This document shows, in pieces, positions 36,125 to 45,743 of a stretch of DNA of 64,000 nt. Both the position numbers and the translations under genes were made by a program. The stretch's first letter is position 1; every line of letters begins with the position of its first letter. The stretch is from Celeribacter persicus (GTDB lineage Bacteria; Pseudomonadota; Alphaproteobacteria; Rhodobacterales; Rhodobacteraceae), in the NCBI RefSeq assembly GCF_003050785.1, contig NZ_QAOH01000001.1, positions 372,001 through 436,000 of the forward strand, read 5' to 3'. Under the pieces are notes generated by a model that saw nothing but the letters and a program-made list of their open reading frames with translations, searched no databases and was not told the origin of the DNA.

Positions 36125-36990
36125 TGTAGAATTATATCCGGCCTTGCAAAAATAGTTCCAGCATTCTTGCGGGGTCTAGAGATCGCAGATTTCGCTGAGG
36201 GCTTCGAACAGACCTGTGAATGATCGCGCTCCAATACGCCTCAGGTGGGCCTTGAGTTTCGAGAACGCCATCTCGATCGGATTCAGGTCCGGGCTGTAGG
36301 GTGGCAGGAGTTTGAGGGAAAAGGAAAGCGTCCAGTGGACGGTTTCCCCGAAAAACGACCCGGCAACCGTGTTCGCGCAGGATCGCTTCGGCCTCCTTGT
36401 TACGATGGGTGGCGAGGTTGTCGAGGATCACGGCCGTGCCGGGTTCGATCTCGGGGATCAGTACATCGCGGATGTAGGCGACAAAGGCGGGACCGCCCAT
36501 CGCCTCTTTGATGACCTAGGGTGCGATCAGATCGGAGGGTGCCAGCCCCGCGATCAAGGTCCGGGTTTGCCATGACCCAAACGGCGCAGATGCCGTTAGT
36601 CTCAAGCGTTTTCTTTTTATCTGAGGCAGGGAGAAAGAAAAACGCAGTGCAACATATAAACGTTGTGAGCGCTTCATACTAAATCTGTGATTCAGATTAA
36701 TGCGAAACGCTTTCATCCCGTGCAGGGATCGCCCCCGGAGGCGTGTCAGGCTCGTTTTGACAGCGGTTTCGTCAAGAAAGACAACACGTTCAGGCATCGC
36801 GATGAGCGAACCAATCGGTCCTTGCGCGTCTCACCTTTGCGCGCTTGCGCTCATCCGCAGTCCGAAGGACGCTCTTTTTTTGTACGTGTATCCCAGCCGC
36901 TTGAGCGCCTGATCAATACCGGAGACGGATACGGTCACCTCATGAAACTGAGGCCGTTACTGGTTGGCCGGTCCGTCGGGTGTTGCTACC
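36125..36990 (-). pseudogene. IS630-family transposase, heavily degraded
   Basis: On the minus strand the order is the N-terminal end (ALKRLGYTYKKR), then PERVVFLDETAVKTSLTRLRGR, an out-of-family insertion of about 30 codons, APFGSWQTRTLIAGL, then YIRDVLIPEIEPGTAVILDN and LATHRNKEA. A frame change is followed by LLPPYSPDLNPIEMAFSKLK, and an in-frame TAG comes shortly before TPQECWNYF. The DDE residues are recognisable, but insertions, frameshifts and stops make it inactive. It lies between tRNA-Ser and the efflux operon. Confidence 0.88.
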
Positions 36991-37031
36991 TCAAAGCGCC
37001 CTGAGCGACGCCTTGGTCACGTCCTGCGAGA

Positions 37032-38150
37032 TTAGCTCAATATCTTGCGGAACCGTGCCAGCACCAGCGTCAAAGCGATCAGCGACATGGCGACCATGGC
37101 CGCGAGTTGCCCGAGAACAAGGTCGAGCCCTGCGCCCCGGTACAGAACGGATTGCGCGAAGGACACGAAATGCGGCGCGGGGCTGATCGTGCGCATGACG
37201 ATCTGGAGCCAACCGGGCATAGATTCGAGTGGCGTGATGCCGCCGGACAGCAGGATCATGATCACGATCACCGGAATGGTCAAAAGCCCGAACTGCCCCA
37301 TGTTATGGGTGAAGCTTGCCAGCATCAGCCCGATGGATCCCATCGAGATCACATAGATTGCAGCCCCCAGTACATAAAGCGTGAGCGAGCCCGCGATCGG
37401 CACGCCCATGGCACCCTGCACCACGATCACGAGGCTGAGCACCGAGGCCATCAGGATCACCCCGCCGGTCGCAAAGATTTTCGACAGGACGATCTCATGC
37501 GGACGCACCGGCATCACCAGTACGTGCTCGATCGTGCCGCGCTCCCGTTCGCGGATCAGGGAAGCCCCCGACAGGATCAGCATCAGCATCGTCACGTTGT
37601 TCATCAACTGCATCACGGAGGTGAACCAACGCGTCGTCATGTTCGGGTTGAACCGGCTGCGGAACACCACGTTCACAAGATCGTCGCTCTCCACGCCCGG
37701 CGCGAGATAATCCGATACGGTTTCGGCCAGAAGCTGGGTCATGAAGGATGAGCCATTGCCTGCGAAAGCGACGGCGGTGGCATCGGCGAGGATCTGGATC
37801 TCGGCTTCATCGCCACGCCGCAGATCGCGTTCAAGATGGGGCGGCAGGGACACCACCAGAACATATTCGCCATCGGTCTGCGCCTGCGCCGCCGCCTCCG
37901 GGCTCAAAAGCACCGGGGTTTCGAACAGGGGCGCTCGAATTTCGTCGATGATCCGGGCGGACAGCGGGCTGTGGTCTTCGTCCACCACGGCGACCGAGAG
38001 ATCCTTGACCTCCGTCGAGCCCGCATCAGACACCAGCCAGACTGCCGCGCTGAAGACATAGAGGATCAGCGCCACCATCACCAGATCGCCGCGGATCGCC
38101 CGCAATTCCTTGAACGTCAGGCGGAGGATATTGGAGAGGCTTTTCAACAT
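37032..38150 (-). CDS. ABC-2 type exporter permease (YhhJ-like)
   Basis: A 372-residue permease with one N-terminal helix, a large extracytoplasmic region (about residues 45-170) and five or six C-terminal helices. The ABC-2 motif SGASLIRERERGTIEHVLVMP lies between them. It starts one base after the stop of the RbbA-like gene. With that protein and the HlyD-type adaptor it matches the YhiI-RbbA-YhhJ set, a probable exporter of drugs or other amphiphiles. The ATG giving LKSLSNILRLT is preferred over an upstream one. Confidence 0.88.
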   Translation of the reverse strand: MLKSLSNILRLTFKELRAIRGDLVMVALILYVFSAAVWLVSDAGSTEVKDLSVAVVDEDHSPLSARIIDEIRAPLFETPVLLSPEAAAQAQTDGEYVLVVSLPPHLERDLRRGDEAEIQILADATAVAFAGNGSSFMTQLLAETVSDYLAPGVESDDLVNVVFRSRFNPNMTTRWFTSVMQLMNNVTMLMLILSGASLIRERERGTIEHVLVMPVRPHEIVLSKIFATGGVILMASVLSLVIVVQGAMGVPIAGSLTLYVLGAAIYVISMGSIGLMLASFTHNMGQFGLLTIPVIVIMILLSGGITPLESMPGWLQIVMRTISPAPHFVSFAQSVLYRGAGLDLVLGQLAAMVAMSLIALTLVLARFRKILS

Positions 38151-38151
38151 G

Positions 38152-40869
38152 TCAGGCCTCCTGCTTGCGCAGGGCAAGTACAGCAAGGGTGAGATAGATC
38201 AGGCCGAAGCCGGCGATCACGAGAATGTTCTGCGCCACGTCGCCGAGGCCAAATCCCTTGAGAAACGTACCGATGGAGATCGGTTGAAACCATGCGCCGG
38301 GAAAAGACAGACCGAGCATCCGGCCCATCGGTGCCAGCGTCGAGACCGGCGTGACGAGGCCTGAGAAGTTCACTGTCGGGATGATGGAGAGCACCGCCGT
38401 GGCGAAGACCGCCGAGACCTGCGTGCGGGTGAAGCTCGACATCAGTTGGCCGAAACCCGTGGTTGCGATGACATAAAACAGGGCCGCGAGCCCAAGCGCA
38501 GGCAAGCTGCCATACAAAGGCACGCCGAAAACCCAAAGCCCCAGCCCCGCGAGCACCCAGAAATTGAACCAGGCGATGACGATATAAGGCAGTTGCTTGC
38601 CAACCAGAAACTCCACCTTGCGCACCGGGGTCGCGCGGAAATTGGCAATCGTGCCCGTTTCCTTTTCGCGCACCACGGAGATCGTCGACATGATTGCCGG
38701 GATCAGCATCAGGATCAACATGAGCATCGAAGGCACCATGGCATGAGCGCTCTTGAAAGCCTGATTGTAGAGATAGCGGGTCGAAATCGATAGGCTGTCG
38801 GAGCTTTCCGTCCCGGTCTCGGTGGCGAGATCGGAGGCGAATTGCGTCAAAAGTCCCAGCGCATATCCTTCGGCGGTTTCGCCACGAAACGGCATGGAAC
38901 CGTCGATCCAGAGCGAAATTTCCGGCACCTCCTGCCCCTGATGGAGCGCCTTGCCGAAACCGTCGGGGATCTCCATCGCCAGCGTCATATCCCCCCGTTC
39001 CATCCGTCGGTCCAGCGCATCGAGCGACGTGAAATCCTCCTGCTGGTCGAATTGCGGAATGGCGGTAAAGGCCTCGATCAAACGGCGACTTTCCGGCGTG
39101 TGATCCATGTCGTTGACCGCAAAACTCAACTTGTCGACGTCGAAAGAAATCCCGAAGCCCATGGTGATCAACAGGATGATCGGGCCGGCCAACGCAAAGA
39201 ACAATCGGATCGGATCGCGCATCAGTTCCAGCGTCTCACGCGCCGTATAGGCCCAGAGCCGTGTCGCGGCCCGGTGCAGCGCTCCGGGAGGTTCAATCGC
39301 AACATCGGTGGTCAGATCGGCGGTTTCGGAGGGGGCGTCATCGGCCTCCGCCTCGCCCTCAAGGGCCGCGATAAAAGCCTGTTCCAGCGTCTGCGCCCCA
39401 CGCCGCTCGGTCAGCTCTTGCGGCGCTCCGACATCGAGCACACGGCCCGCATGCATGAGCGAAATCCGATCGCAACGCTCTGCCTCGTTCATGAAATGGG
39501 TGGAAATGAAAATCGTCACGCCCTTGTCCCGCGAGAGCGAAATCAACTTGCGCCAGAATGCATCCCGCGCCAACGGGTCCACCCCGGATGTCGGCTCGTC
39601 GAGAATGAGAATGCGCGGCTCGTGAATGGTCGCCACCGCAAGCTGCAACCTCTGCCGGATGCCCAAAGGCAGCCCGTCGGGCATGGCCTTCGCAACCTCG
39701 GTCAAATCGAATTCGTCCAGAACCTCCTGCACCCGTGTGGCCCGGCGCTCAGGCGGTATGTGGTAGAGTTTCGCGTGCAGATCAAGGTTCTGGCGCACCG
39801 TCAGCTCGGCATAGAGCGAGAAGGCCTGCGACATATACCCGATGTTTTGCCGCGCGGCCATGTCGCCGTTTTCCAACTCCTCGCCGAAGAGTTTCGAACG
39901 TCCCTCGCTGGGTTGCAACAGGCCGGTGAGCATCTTCATCGTCGTCGATTTGCCGCAGCCGTTGGAACCGAGAAACCCGAAAATCTCACCTTCGGGGATG
40001 GTGAAGCTGACGTGATCGACGGCCGTGAAATCGCCGAAGCGTTTTACCAGATCGAAGGCCTCGATTGCGGGTATCGCCCCATCCTTCTCGGACCGGGGGC
40101 GCAGGGTCACACCGACCTCTTCGCCCTCCTCTTTCGGCAGCATCTCGATGAACGCTTCTTCCAGCGTGGCCTTGTTCGCCGCCGCACGAATCTCTTCCGG
40201 ACTGCCCTTGGCGATCACCTTGCCGTCGTTCATCGCGGCCAGCCAGTCGAAGCGTTCCGCCTCCTCCATATAGGCGGTCGCCACCAACACGCTCATGCCG
40301 GTAAGCTTGGCGCGAATCCGGTCGATGAGTTCCCAGAACTGCCGCCGCGACAGCGGATCCACCCCGGTCGTCGGCTCGTCGAGGATCAGCAAGTCCGGGT
40401 CATGGATCAGCGCCGCACAAAGCCCGAGTTTCTGTTTCATCCCGCCCGACAGCTTGCCCGCCGGGCGGTCGAGAAAGGGCGCCAGCCCGGTGGCCTCGGT
40501 CAGCATGGCAATGCGCTCACGACGCTCGGCATGCTTTTGACCGAATAAACGCCCGAAGAAATCGAGGTTCTCGCGCACGCTCAAAGAGGGATAGAGGTTG
40601 CGCCCCAGCCCTTGCGGCATGTAGGCGATCCGCGCGCCCAGAGCACTGCGGGCTCGGGCGTCGCGCATGTCCCGATCAAGGACGGTGATCTCGCCTGCCT
40701 GCCCCCGGCGCACACCCGCGATCAGCCCCAGAAGCGTGGATTTCCCCACCCCGTCCGGACCGATCAAACCGACCACCTTTCCCGCAGGGATATCGAGCGT
40801 CACATCGTCGAGCGCAAAGACCGCCTTGTAACGATGCGACACGGCGTTCAGGCGTGCCACATACTCCAT
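38152..40869 (-). CDS. RbbA-like fused ABC exporter (two ATPase domains plus ABC-2 permease)
   Basis: A 905-residue fusion, close to E. coli RbbA in size. The first ATPase has Walker A GPDGVGKST near residue 37, signature LSGGMKQK and Walker B LLILDEPTTGVD. The second has GSNGCGKST near 303 and the same type of DEPTSGVD. From about 540 a C-terminal ABC-2 membrane domain follows, with a large periplasmic loop and the SVVREKETGTIANFRATPV motif. It works with the adjacent half-permease and HlyD adaptor. A ribosome-associated role claimed for RbbA cannot be judged from sequence; export is the simpler reading here. Confidence 0.9.
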   Translation of the reverse strand: MEYVARLNAVSHRYKAVFALDDVTLDIPAGKVVGLIGPDGVGKSTLLGLIAGVRRGQAGEITVLDRDMRDARARSALGARIAYMPQGLGRNLYPSLSVRENLDFFGRLFGQKHAERRERIAMLTEATGLAPFLDRPAGKLSGGMKQKLGLCAALIHDPDLLILDEPTTGVDPLSRRQFWELIDRIRAKLTGMSVLVATAYMEEAERFDWLAAMNDGKVIAKGSPEEIRAAANKATLEEAFIEMLPKEEGEEVGVTLRPRSEKDGAIPAIEAFDLVKRFGDFTAVDHVSFTIPEGEIFGFLGSNGCGKSTTMKMLTGLLQPSEGRSKLFGEELENGDMAARQNIGYMSQAFSLYAELTVRQNLDLHAKLYHIPPERRATRVQEVLDEFDLTEVAKAMPDGLPLGIRQRLQLAVATIHEPRILILDEPTSGVDPLARDAFWRKLISLSRDKGVTIFISTHFMNEAERCDRISLMHAGRVLDVGAPQELTERRGAQTLEQAFIAALEGEAEADDAPSETADLTTDVAIEPPGALHRAATRLWAYTARETLELMRDPIRLFFALAGPIILLITMGFGISFDVDKLSFAVNDMDHTPESRRLIEAFTAIPQFDQQEDFTSLDALDRRMERGDMTLAMEIPDGFGKALHQGQEVPEISLWIDGSMPFRGETAEGYALGLLTQFASDLATETGTESSDSLSISTRYLYNQAFKSAHAMVPSMLMLILMLIPAIMSTISVVREKETGTIANFRATPVRKVEFLVGKQLPYIVIAWFNFWVLAGLGLWVFGVPLYGSLPALGLAALFYVIATTGFGQLMSSFTRTQVSAVFATAVLSIIPTVNFSGLVTPVSTLAPMGRMLGLSFPGAWFQPISIGTFLKGFGLGDVAQNILVIAGFGLIYLTLAVLALRKQEA

Positions 40870-40875
40870 GACGGA

Positions 40876-41892
40876 TTACTCCGGCACGTTGACGGTGAGA
40901 TGCTCCGGCCAGTCCACATCGGGCCGGGTGCGCACGAAGCCGATGCCCCGCACCCCGCTCTTGATCAGGCTCTCGTATTTCGCCAGAAGCGCGCGCGGCA
41001 CCGACAACTTCACCCGGAACACAAGTTCTTCGCGCTGTTCCTGAGTCTCAACATTCTTCGGCGTGAATTGCGATTGCGGCGAGATGAAGGTGATCGTCGC
41101 GGGCACCACGTATTCGGAAATCGGATCTAGGATCAGCCGTGCCTCATCACCCACCGCAAGCGTGCCGATCACCGTCGCGGGCAGGTAGATGTTCATGTAG
41201 ACATTGCTCAGATCGAGCATGGTGACCACCGGATAGCCCGCGTCGATCACTTCACCCGGCTCGTGCAACCGGTAAAGCACCCGGCCCCGGATCGGCGCTT
41301 TGATAGTCAGGTCGTCGAGTGCAAGCTGCACCTGCTCCTGATCGGCCTCGGCGGCGGCGATGGAGGCCTTGGCGTCCTCGATCTGCGCCTTGGCCATTTC
41401 GACCGTGGCCTTGGCACTGTTGAGCGCATTGGTCGCATCGTCGAGCGAGCTTTGCGGCGCGGTGCCGCTGTCATGCAGCTTCACCACCCGGTCATAAGTC
41501 GTCTGCGCCACGGAAAGCGCGCTCTCGGCCTGCATCAGCGTCGCCTGCGCCACAGTCAACCCGGCATTGGCACGCAGCACGGCGGCCTTGGCGGCGTTGA
41601 GCTGGGCTTTGGCATCCGCCGTGCCCAGCTGTGCGATCACATCGCCCGCCGCCAGAAGATCACCCTCTTCCGCCGTTACGCTTTCGATCCGGCCCGCGTA
41701 TTTCGTTGCCACATCGACGGTCTGGGCCTCGATCCGACCATTGGAACTATAGATGCCCTCCTCACCGTTCGATTTGCCGAATTTTTCAAGCAGCGTGTCG
41801 AACCGGCTTTGCGCCATGACGGGAGAGGTCGCCGCGAAGGTCGACAGCAGAAGCGGTAGAAACAGAGGACGAAGACGAAGCATGAAAGGCAT
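40876..41892 (-). CDS. HlyD-family periplasmic adaptor (YhiI-like)
   Basis: A 338-residue membrane-fusion protein. It has an N-terminal signal or anchor helix, a lipoyl half-motif (TKYAGRIESVTAEEGDLLAAGDVIAQLGT), an alpha-helical hairpin rich in alanine (about 95-190, coiled coil), the second lipoyl half (LTIKAPIRGRVLYRL) and a beta-barrel domain. It is the first gene of the exporter operon. An 8-bp inverted repeat lies upstream at 41976-41997. The start is uncertain by a few codons, and no strong Shine-Dalgarno is visible. Confidence 0.9.
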   Translation of the reverse strand: MPFMLRLRPLFLPLLLSTFAATSPVMAQSRFDTLLEKFGKSNGEEGIYSSNGRIEAQTVDVATKYAGRIESVTAEEGDLLAAGDVIAQLGTADAKAQLNAAKAAVLRANAGLTVAQATLMQAESALSVAQTTYDRVVKLHDSGTAPQSSLDDATNALNSAKATVEMAKAQIEDAKASIAAAEADQEQVQLALDDLTIKAPIRGRVLYRLHEPGEVIDAGYPVVTMLDLSNVYMNIYLPATVIGTLAVGDEARLILDPISEYVVPATITFISPQSQFTPKNVETQEQREELVFRVKLSVPRALLAKYESLIKSGVRGIGFVRTRPDVDWPEHLTVNVPE

Positions 41893-41975
41893 GGGAGGAC
41901 TTTCTCGAAACTGGAGGTGCCACAACTGTAGCGAGTACGCGTCTGATTACCATGCAATTTTCGTAACAGAAATCA

Positions 41976-41997
41976 GAAATGACATGATCGTCATTTC
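41976..41997. promoter_or_regulatory. inverted repeat upstream of the exporter operon
   Basis: GAAATGAC, six bases, GTCATTTC: perfect 8-bp arms about 85 bp before the HlyD-type gene. It resembles a TetR-family operator, yet no such regulator gene is present in the window. Confidence 0.45.
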
Positions 41998-42037
41998 GTG
42001 AGCGTCACAACGTAGGAAAACCGTTCTGAAACGTAGA

Positions 42038-42059
42038 AGCCCCGCCCGAAGGCGAGGCT
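42038..42059 (-). terminator. terminator of the nirBDC operon
   Basis: On the minus strand AGCCTCGCC, UUCG, GGCGGGGCU forms a 9-bp stem (one G-U pair) with a stable UUCG loop, followed by a moderately T-rich stretch. It starts 24 bases past the nirC stop. Confidence 0.75.
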
Positions 42060-42082
42060 CATAAGCGCATCTGTCCCAAGGA

Positions 42083-42928
42083 TCACTCGGCCGGGGCACC
42101 CATTGGCGCAGCGCTATTGGCGACAGAGCGTTTGGGGGAGGTCTTGTAATGGGTCGAGTAGATCATCGCACCGACAAAAGTCAGCCCCCCTACAAGGTTG
42201 CCCAGAACCACAGGAATCTCGTTGTAGATGAAATAATCTGCCCAAGTGAACTGACCACCTAGCATGATGCCCGAAGGAAAGAGGAACATGTTCACGATGG
42301 AATGTTCGAAGCCCATGTAGAAGAACACCAGGATCGGCATCCACATCGCCATGATCTTGCCGGAAACGGAGTTGGACATCATCGCGGCGACCACACCGGT
42401 GGAAACCATCCAGTTGCACATCACGGCACGGATGAAGACGGTCAGAAGCCCAGCGCCACCCGCGGCGGCATAGCCCAATGTGCGCGCCTCGCCAATGTGG
42501 CCGATTTTCTGACCGATGGCATTGGGTTCCTGCGAAAAGCCCATGGTGAAGATGATCGCCATGAAAACCGCGGTGGTCATCGCCCCCGCGAAATTGCCGA
42601 TGAACACGAGGCCCCAGTTGCGCAGCACCCCGCCCCAGGTCATGCCCGGACGCTTTGCGATCAGCGCGAGCGGGGCAAGCGTGAACACGCCGGTCAGAAG
42701 ATCGAAACCCAGAAGATAGAGGAGACAGAAGCCGACCGGAAAAAGCAGCGCGCCGACCAGCGGCTCACCGGTGTTGACGGTGATGGTCACGGCGAAAGCA
42801 GCCGCAAGCGCAAGGATCGCGCCCGCCATATAGGCGCGGATCAGAGTGTCCTTCGTGGACATGAGAATTTTGGATTCGCCGGCATCCACCATCTTGGCAG
42901 CAAACTCGGCAGGTTGAACATAAGCCAT
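42083..42928 (-). CDS. nirC: formate/nitrite channel, probable nitrite transporter NirC
   Basis: A 281-residue FNT-family protein with six membrane helices and family motifs in GFDLLTGVFTLAPLAL, RNWGLVFIGNFAGA, CNWMVSTG and GFEHSIVNMFLFP. The lysine and histidine of the FNT gate are present (AKRPGMTW region; GFEHS). FNT channels carry formate or nitrite. The position after nirB-nirD points to nitrite uptake. Formate is possible, since the same genome makes formate from histidine. Confidence 0.9.
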   Translation of the reverse strand: MAYVQPAEFAAKMVDAGESKILMSTKDTLIRAYMAGAILALAAAFAVTITVNTGEPLVGALLFPVGFCLLYLLGFDLLTGVFTLAPLALIAKRPGMTWGGVLRNWGLVFIGNFAGAMTTAVFMAIIFTMGFSQEPNAIGQKIGHIGEARTLGYAAAGGAGLLTVFIRAVMCNWMVSTGVVAAMMSNSVSGKIMAMWMPILVFFYMGFEHSIVNMFLFPSGIMLGGQFTWADYFIYNEIPVVLGNLVGGLTFVGAMIYSTHYKTSPKRSVANSAAPMGAPAE

Positions 42929-42978
42929 TGTTTTACAGTCCCTGTTGGAGTTGTCGTCTTTGGTATTCCGTTGTGCCT

Positions 42979-43299
42979 TCAGAGACCGAGAAGCACGGTC
43001 CCGCCGTCCAGTTTGACCGGATAGGTCGTGGTCATCCCCTCATCGGCACCTTGCGCGGCGCCGGTTTCGAGGGAAATGACCCAGTTGTGGAGCGGGCATG
43101 TGACACAACCGTCGTGCACGATGCCATTGCTCAGTGGCCCGTTCTTGTGCGGGCATTTGTCTTCGAGGGCGAAAAGGCGATCGTCCATGGTGCGGAAGAT
43201 GGCGATGGTCATCTCGCCGTTCTTCACACAACGCGCACCTTGCCGCGGAATGTCGCTAAGGGTGCCGACCTCGACCCAGGTTTTTGTCTGCATGTTCAT
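42979..43299 (-). CDS. nirD: nitrite reductase [NAD(P)H] small subunit NirD, Rieske type
   Basis: A 106-residue Rieske-fold protein with intact [2Fe-2S] ligands: CPHKNGPLS and CPLHNWV give C-x-H and C-x2-H. E. coli NirD lacks these ligands; their presence here is like the Rieske-containing assimilatory enzymes. It starts inside the nirB stop codon and assists the large subunit in reducing nitrite to ammonium in the cytoplasm. Confidence 0.93.
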   Translation of the reverse strand: MNMQTKTWVEVGTLSDIPRQGARCVKNGEMTIAIFRTMDDRLFALEDKCPHKNGPLSNGIVHDGCVTCPLHNWVISLETGAAQGADEGMTTTYPVKLDGGTVLLGL

Positions 43300-45743
43300 T
43301 CTGCTGCCTCCAGATTGAGGGTCGCCATAGGTTTGAACTCATGCGCGTCTGTGCCTGCGACACGTTCGGCCCAAGGGTCGATTTGCGCGAATATCTGCGA
43401 GAAGGCGAAGCGTTCGGCATACTCTTTGCGCGCCTCGACATTGTCGTAGATCACTTCGCGGATATGATCGTAACCGATCCGGTCCGCCCATTTGTAAATC
43501 CGTTCAAGGTAGAAGCCCGTCTCGCGATAGTATTGCGTCAGCGCACAAACCACCTCCATGACCTCTTCCTCTGTCGCGACCTTGCCCAAGGGCGAAGTGC
43601 CCTGAATATGCAGCCCCGCAGCTCCGCCATAGACGATCTCATAACCGCTATCGACACAGATCACGCCGATGTCCTTGCAGGTCGCCTCGGCGCAATTGCG
43701 CGGACACCCAGTCACGGCGAGCTTGAGTTTGGCCGGAGACCAGGACCCCCAAAGCGCCTTTTCGAGCTTGATGCCAAGACCGGTGCTGTCCTGTGTCCCG
43801 AACCGGCACCAATCCGTGCCGACACAGGTTTTCACCGTCCGCAAGCCCTTCGCATAGGCCGCGCCGGACACCATGCCCGCGTCGTTCAGGTCCTTCCAGA
43901 CCGGGATCAGGTCTTCTTTCCTGACGCCCAGAAGGTCGATGCGCTGACCGCCCGTAACCTTTACGGTCGGAATGTCGTATTTGTCCGCCACATCCGCGAT
44001 GGCACGCAGTTCATCGGGCGTGGTGATCCCCCCGAACATCCGCGGCACGACGGAATAGGTGCCGTCTTTCTGGATGTTGGCGTGGACACGTTCGTTAATG
44101 AAACGCGACTGCTGGTCATCCTTGTATTCACCCGGCCAGTCGGCCACGAGATAGTAGTTCAGCGCCGGACGGCATTTGGCACAGCCTTCGGGCGTGGACC
44201 ATTCCAGCTCCTGCATGACGGCGGGGATGCTCTTTAGCTCTTTGGCTTTGATCATCCGGCGCACGAAGCCATGGCCATGGGTGGTGCAGCCGCACATGCC
44301 CTGCGCTTCGGGGATTTTGAAATCGTCGCCCAAGGTCACGCCCATGACGCCCTCGACCAGCCCCGTACAGGTGCCGCAAGAGGCGGAGGCCTTGGTGTGC
44401 GCACGCACATCAGCGAGCGAGGTCAGCCCCTTATCCTTGATCGCGGCGACGATCATGCCCTTGGTGATGCCGTTACAGCCGCAAATTTCCGCATCATCCG
44501 GCAGCGCCGCCACAGCGGCCAGAGGGTCGACCGCGCCGCCGCCCTGATAGGCCTGTCCGAAAATCAGCGTCTCGCGCATCTCAGACACGTCTTCGCCAGA
44601 AGTCAGCAACTGGTTGTACCAGGCCCCGTCCGCGACATCGCCGTAAAGCACCGCGCCGATTACCTTGTTGTCCTTGAGAATGACGCGTTTGTAAGTGCCG
44701 CGCATCGCGTCGCGCAGCACGATGTCCTCACGCCCCTCACCTTCGGCAAAATCACCGACCGAGTAGAGATCGCAGCCGGTGACCTTGAGCTTCGTCGGCG
44801 TCTCGGCGTGGGCAAAGGTCGCGTCCGAGGGAGCGGCAAGATGCTCGGCGGCCACTTTCGCCATCCGGTAGAGCGGCGCAACGAGGCCATAAACCATGCC
44901 GCCTACTTCCACACATTCGCCGACGGAATAGATATTCGGATCGGAGGTCTTCATCGTCGCATCGGTGACGATGCCCCGGTTGACGTCAAGACCGGCCTCT
45001 TTCGCCAGCGCAACGTTGGGACGGATGCCGACGGCCATGACCACGAGGGAGGCGTCAATCACACGCCCGTCGGCAAGTTCCACCCCCTCGACCCTATCCG
45101 TGCCGAGGATTTGTTTGGTGTTGGCCTCGCAGAGCACTTCGATGCCGCGGTTCTCCAACTCTTTCTGCAAAAGATAGCCTGCCGCCGTGTCGAGTTGACG
45201 CTCCATCAGCGTCGGCATCAGGTGAATAACAGTCACCTCCATACCACGCAGCTTGAGCCCTGCTGCGGCCTCAAGCCCCAAAAGCCCGCCACCGATCACC
45301 ACGGCACGCCCCCCCTTCTCGGCGGCTTTGATCATACCGTCCGTGTCATCGAGATCGCGATAGGCCAGAACGCCCGGCAGGTCCGAGCCCGGCACCGGGA
45401 TGATGAACGGGTTCGACCCGGTGGCGATGACCAGCTTGTCATAGGGCGCCACGATGCCCTTCTCTGAAATCACCTTGCGCTCGTGACGGCGGATTTCGGT
45501 GATCTTGTCGCCCTGATGCAGGGTGATGCCATGCTCGGCATACCAGCCTTCGCCATGGATGATGATATCGGCATAGGATTTCTCGCCCGACAGAACCGGC
45601 GACAGCATGATGCGGTCATAGTTCACACGCGGCTCGGCGTTGAAGATGGTCACTTCATATTGGTCGGTCGCCTCGAACAGATGCTCAAGCATCCGGCCCG
45701 GGGCCATCCCATTTCCAACGATGACGAGTTTTTGCTTGGTCAT
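43296..45743 (-). CDS. nirB: nitrite reductase [NAD(P)H] large subunit NirB
   Basis: An 815-residue NirB. The FAD/NAD(P)H reductase domain is N-terminal (VIVGNGMAPGR and VVIGGGLLGLEAA). A BFD-like [2Fe-2S] domain follows (CGCNGITKG and SCGTCTGLVE), then the sirohaem/[4Fe-4S] domain with KTCVGTDWCRFGTQDS and TGCPRNCAEATCKDIG supplying the four cysteines. It reduces nitrite to ammonium. The ATG before TKQKLVIVG is chosen; the frame is open upstream through the leader. No nitrate reductase gene is in the window. Confidence 0.96.
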   Translation of the reverse strand: MTKQKLVIVGNGMAPGRMLEHLFEATDQYEVTIFNAEPRVNYDRIMLSPVLSGEKSYADIIIHGEGWYAEHGITLHQGDKITEIRRHERKVISEKGIVAPYDKLVIATGSNPFIIPVPGSDLPGVLAYRDLDDTDGMIKAAEKGGRAVVIGGGLLGLEAAAGLKLRGMEVTVIHLMPTLMERQLDTAAGYLLQKELENRGIEVLCEANTKQILGTDRVEGVELADGRVIDASLVVMAVGIRPNVALAKEAGLDVNRGIVTDATMKTSDPNIYSVGECVEVGGMVYGLVAPLYRMAKVAAEHLAAPSDATFAHAETPTKLKVTGCDLYSVGDFAEGEGREDIVLRDAMRGTYKRVILKDNKVIGAVLYGDVADGAWYNQLLTSGEDVSEMRETLIFGQAYQGGGAVDPLAAVAALPDDAEICGCNGITKGMIVAAIKDKGLTSLADVRAHTKASASCGTCTGLVEGVMGVTLGDDFKIPEAQGMCGCTTHGHGFVRRMIKAKELKSIPAVMQELEWSTPEGCAKCRPALNYYLVADWPGEYKDDQQSRFINERVHANIQKDGTYSVVPRMFGGITTPDELRAIADVADKYDIPTVKVTGGQRIDLLGVRKEDLIPVWKDLNDAGMVSGAAYAKGLRTVKTCVGTDWCRFGTQDSTGLGIKLEKALWGSWSPAKLKLAVTGCPRNCAEATCKDIGVICVDSGYEIVYGGAAGLHIQGTSPLGKVATEEEVMEVVCALTQYYRETGFYLERIYKWADRIGYDHIREVIYDNVEARKEYAERFAFSQIFAQIDPWAERVAGTDAHEFKPMATLNLEAAE

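Noticed and set aside
35150-37030. an active transposon or genomic island with attachment sites at tRNA-Ser
   Set aside because: No integrase gene, no intact transposase and no visible duplication of the tRNA 3' end.
38842-40548. 568-codon plus-strand frame
   Set aside because: It is antisense to the RbbA-like gene, has no domain character and follows GC-rich third-position bias of the real gene.
37032-41892. naming the exporter as a ribosome-associated RbbA system
   Set aside because: The HlyD-type adaptor and half-permease in the same operon point to export; the ribosome role cannot be read from sequence.
44271-45467. 398-codon plus-strand frame opposite nirB
   Set aside because: It is a shadow of nirB codon bias, without a start signal or recognisable motif.
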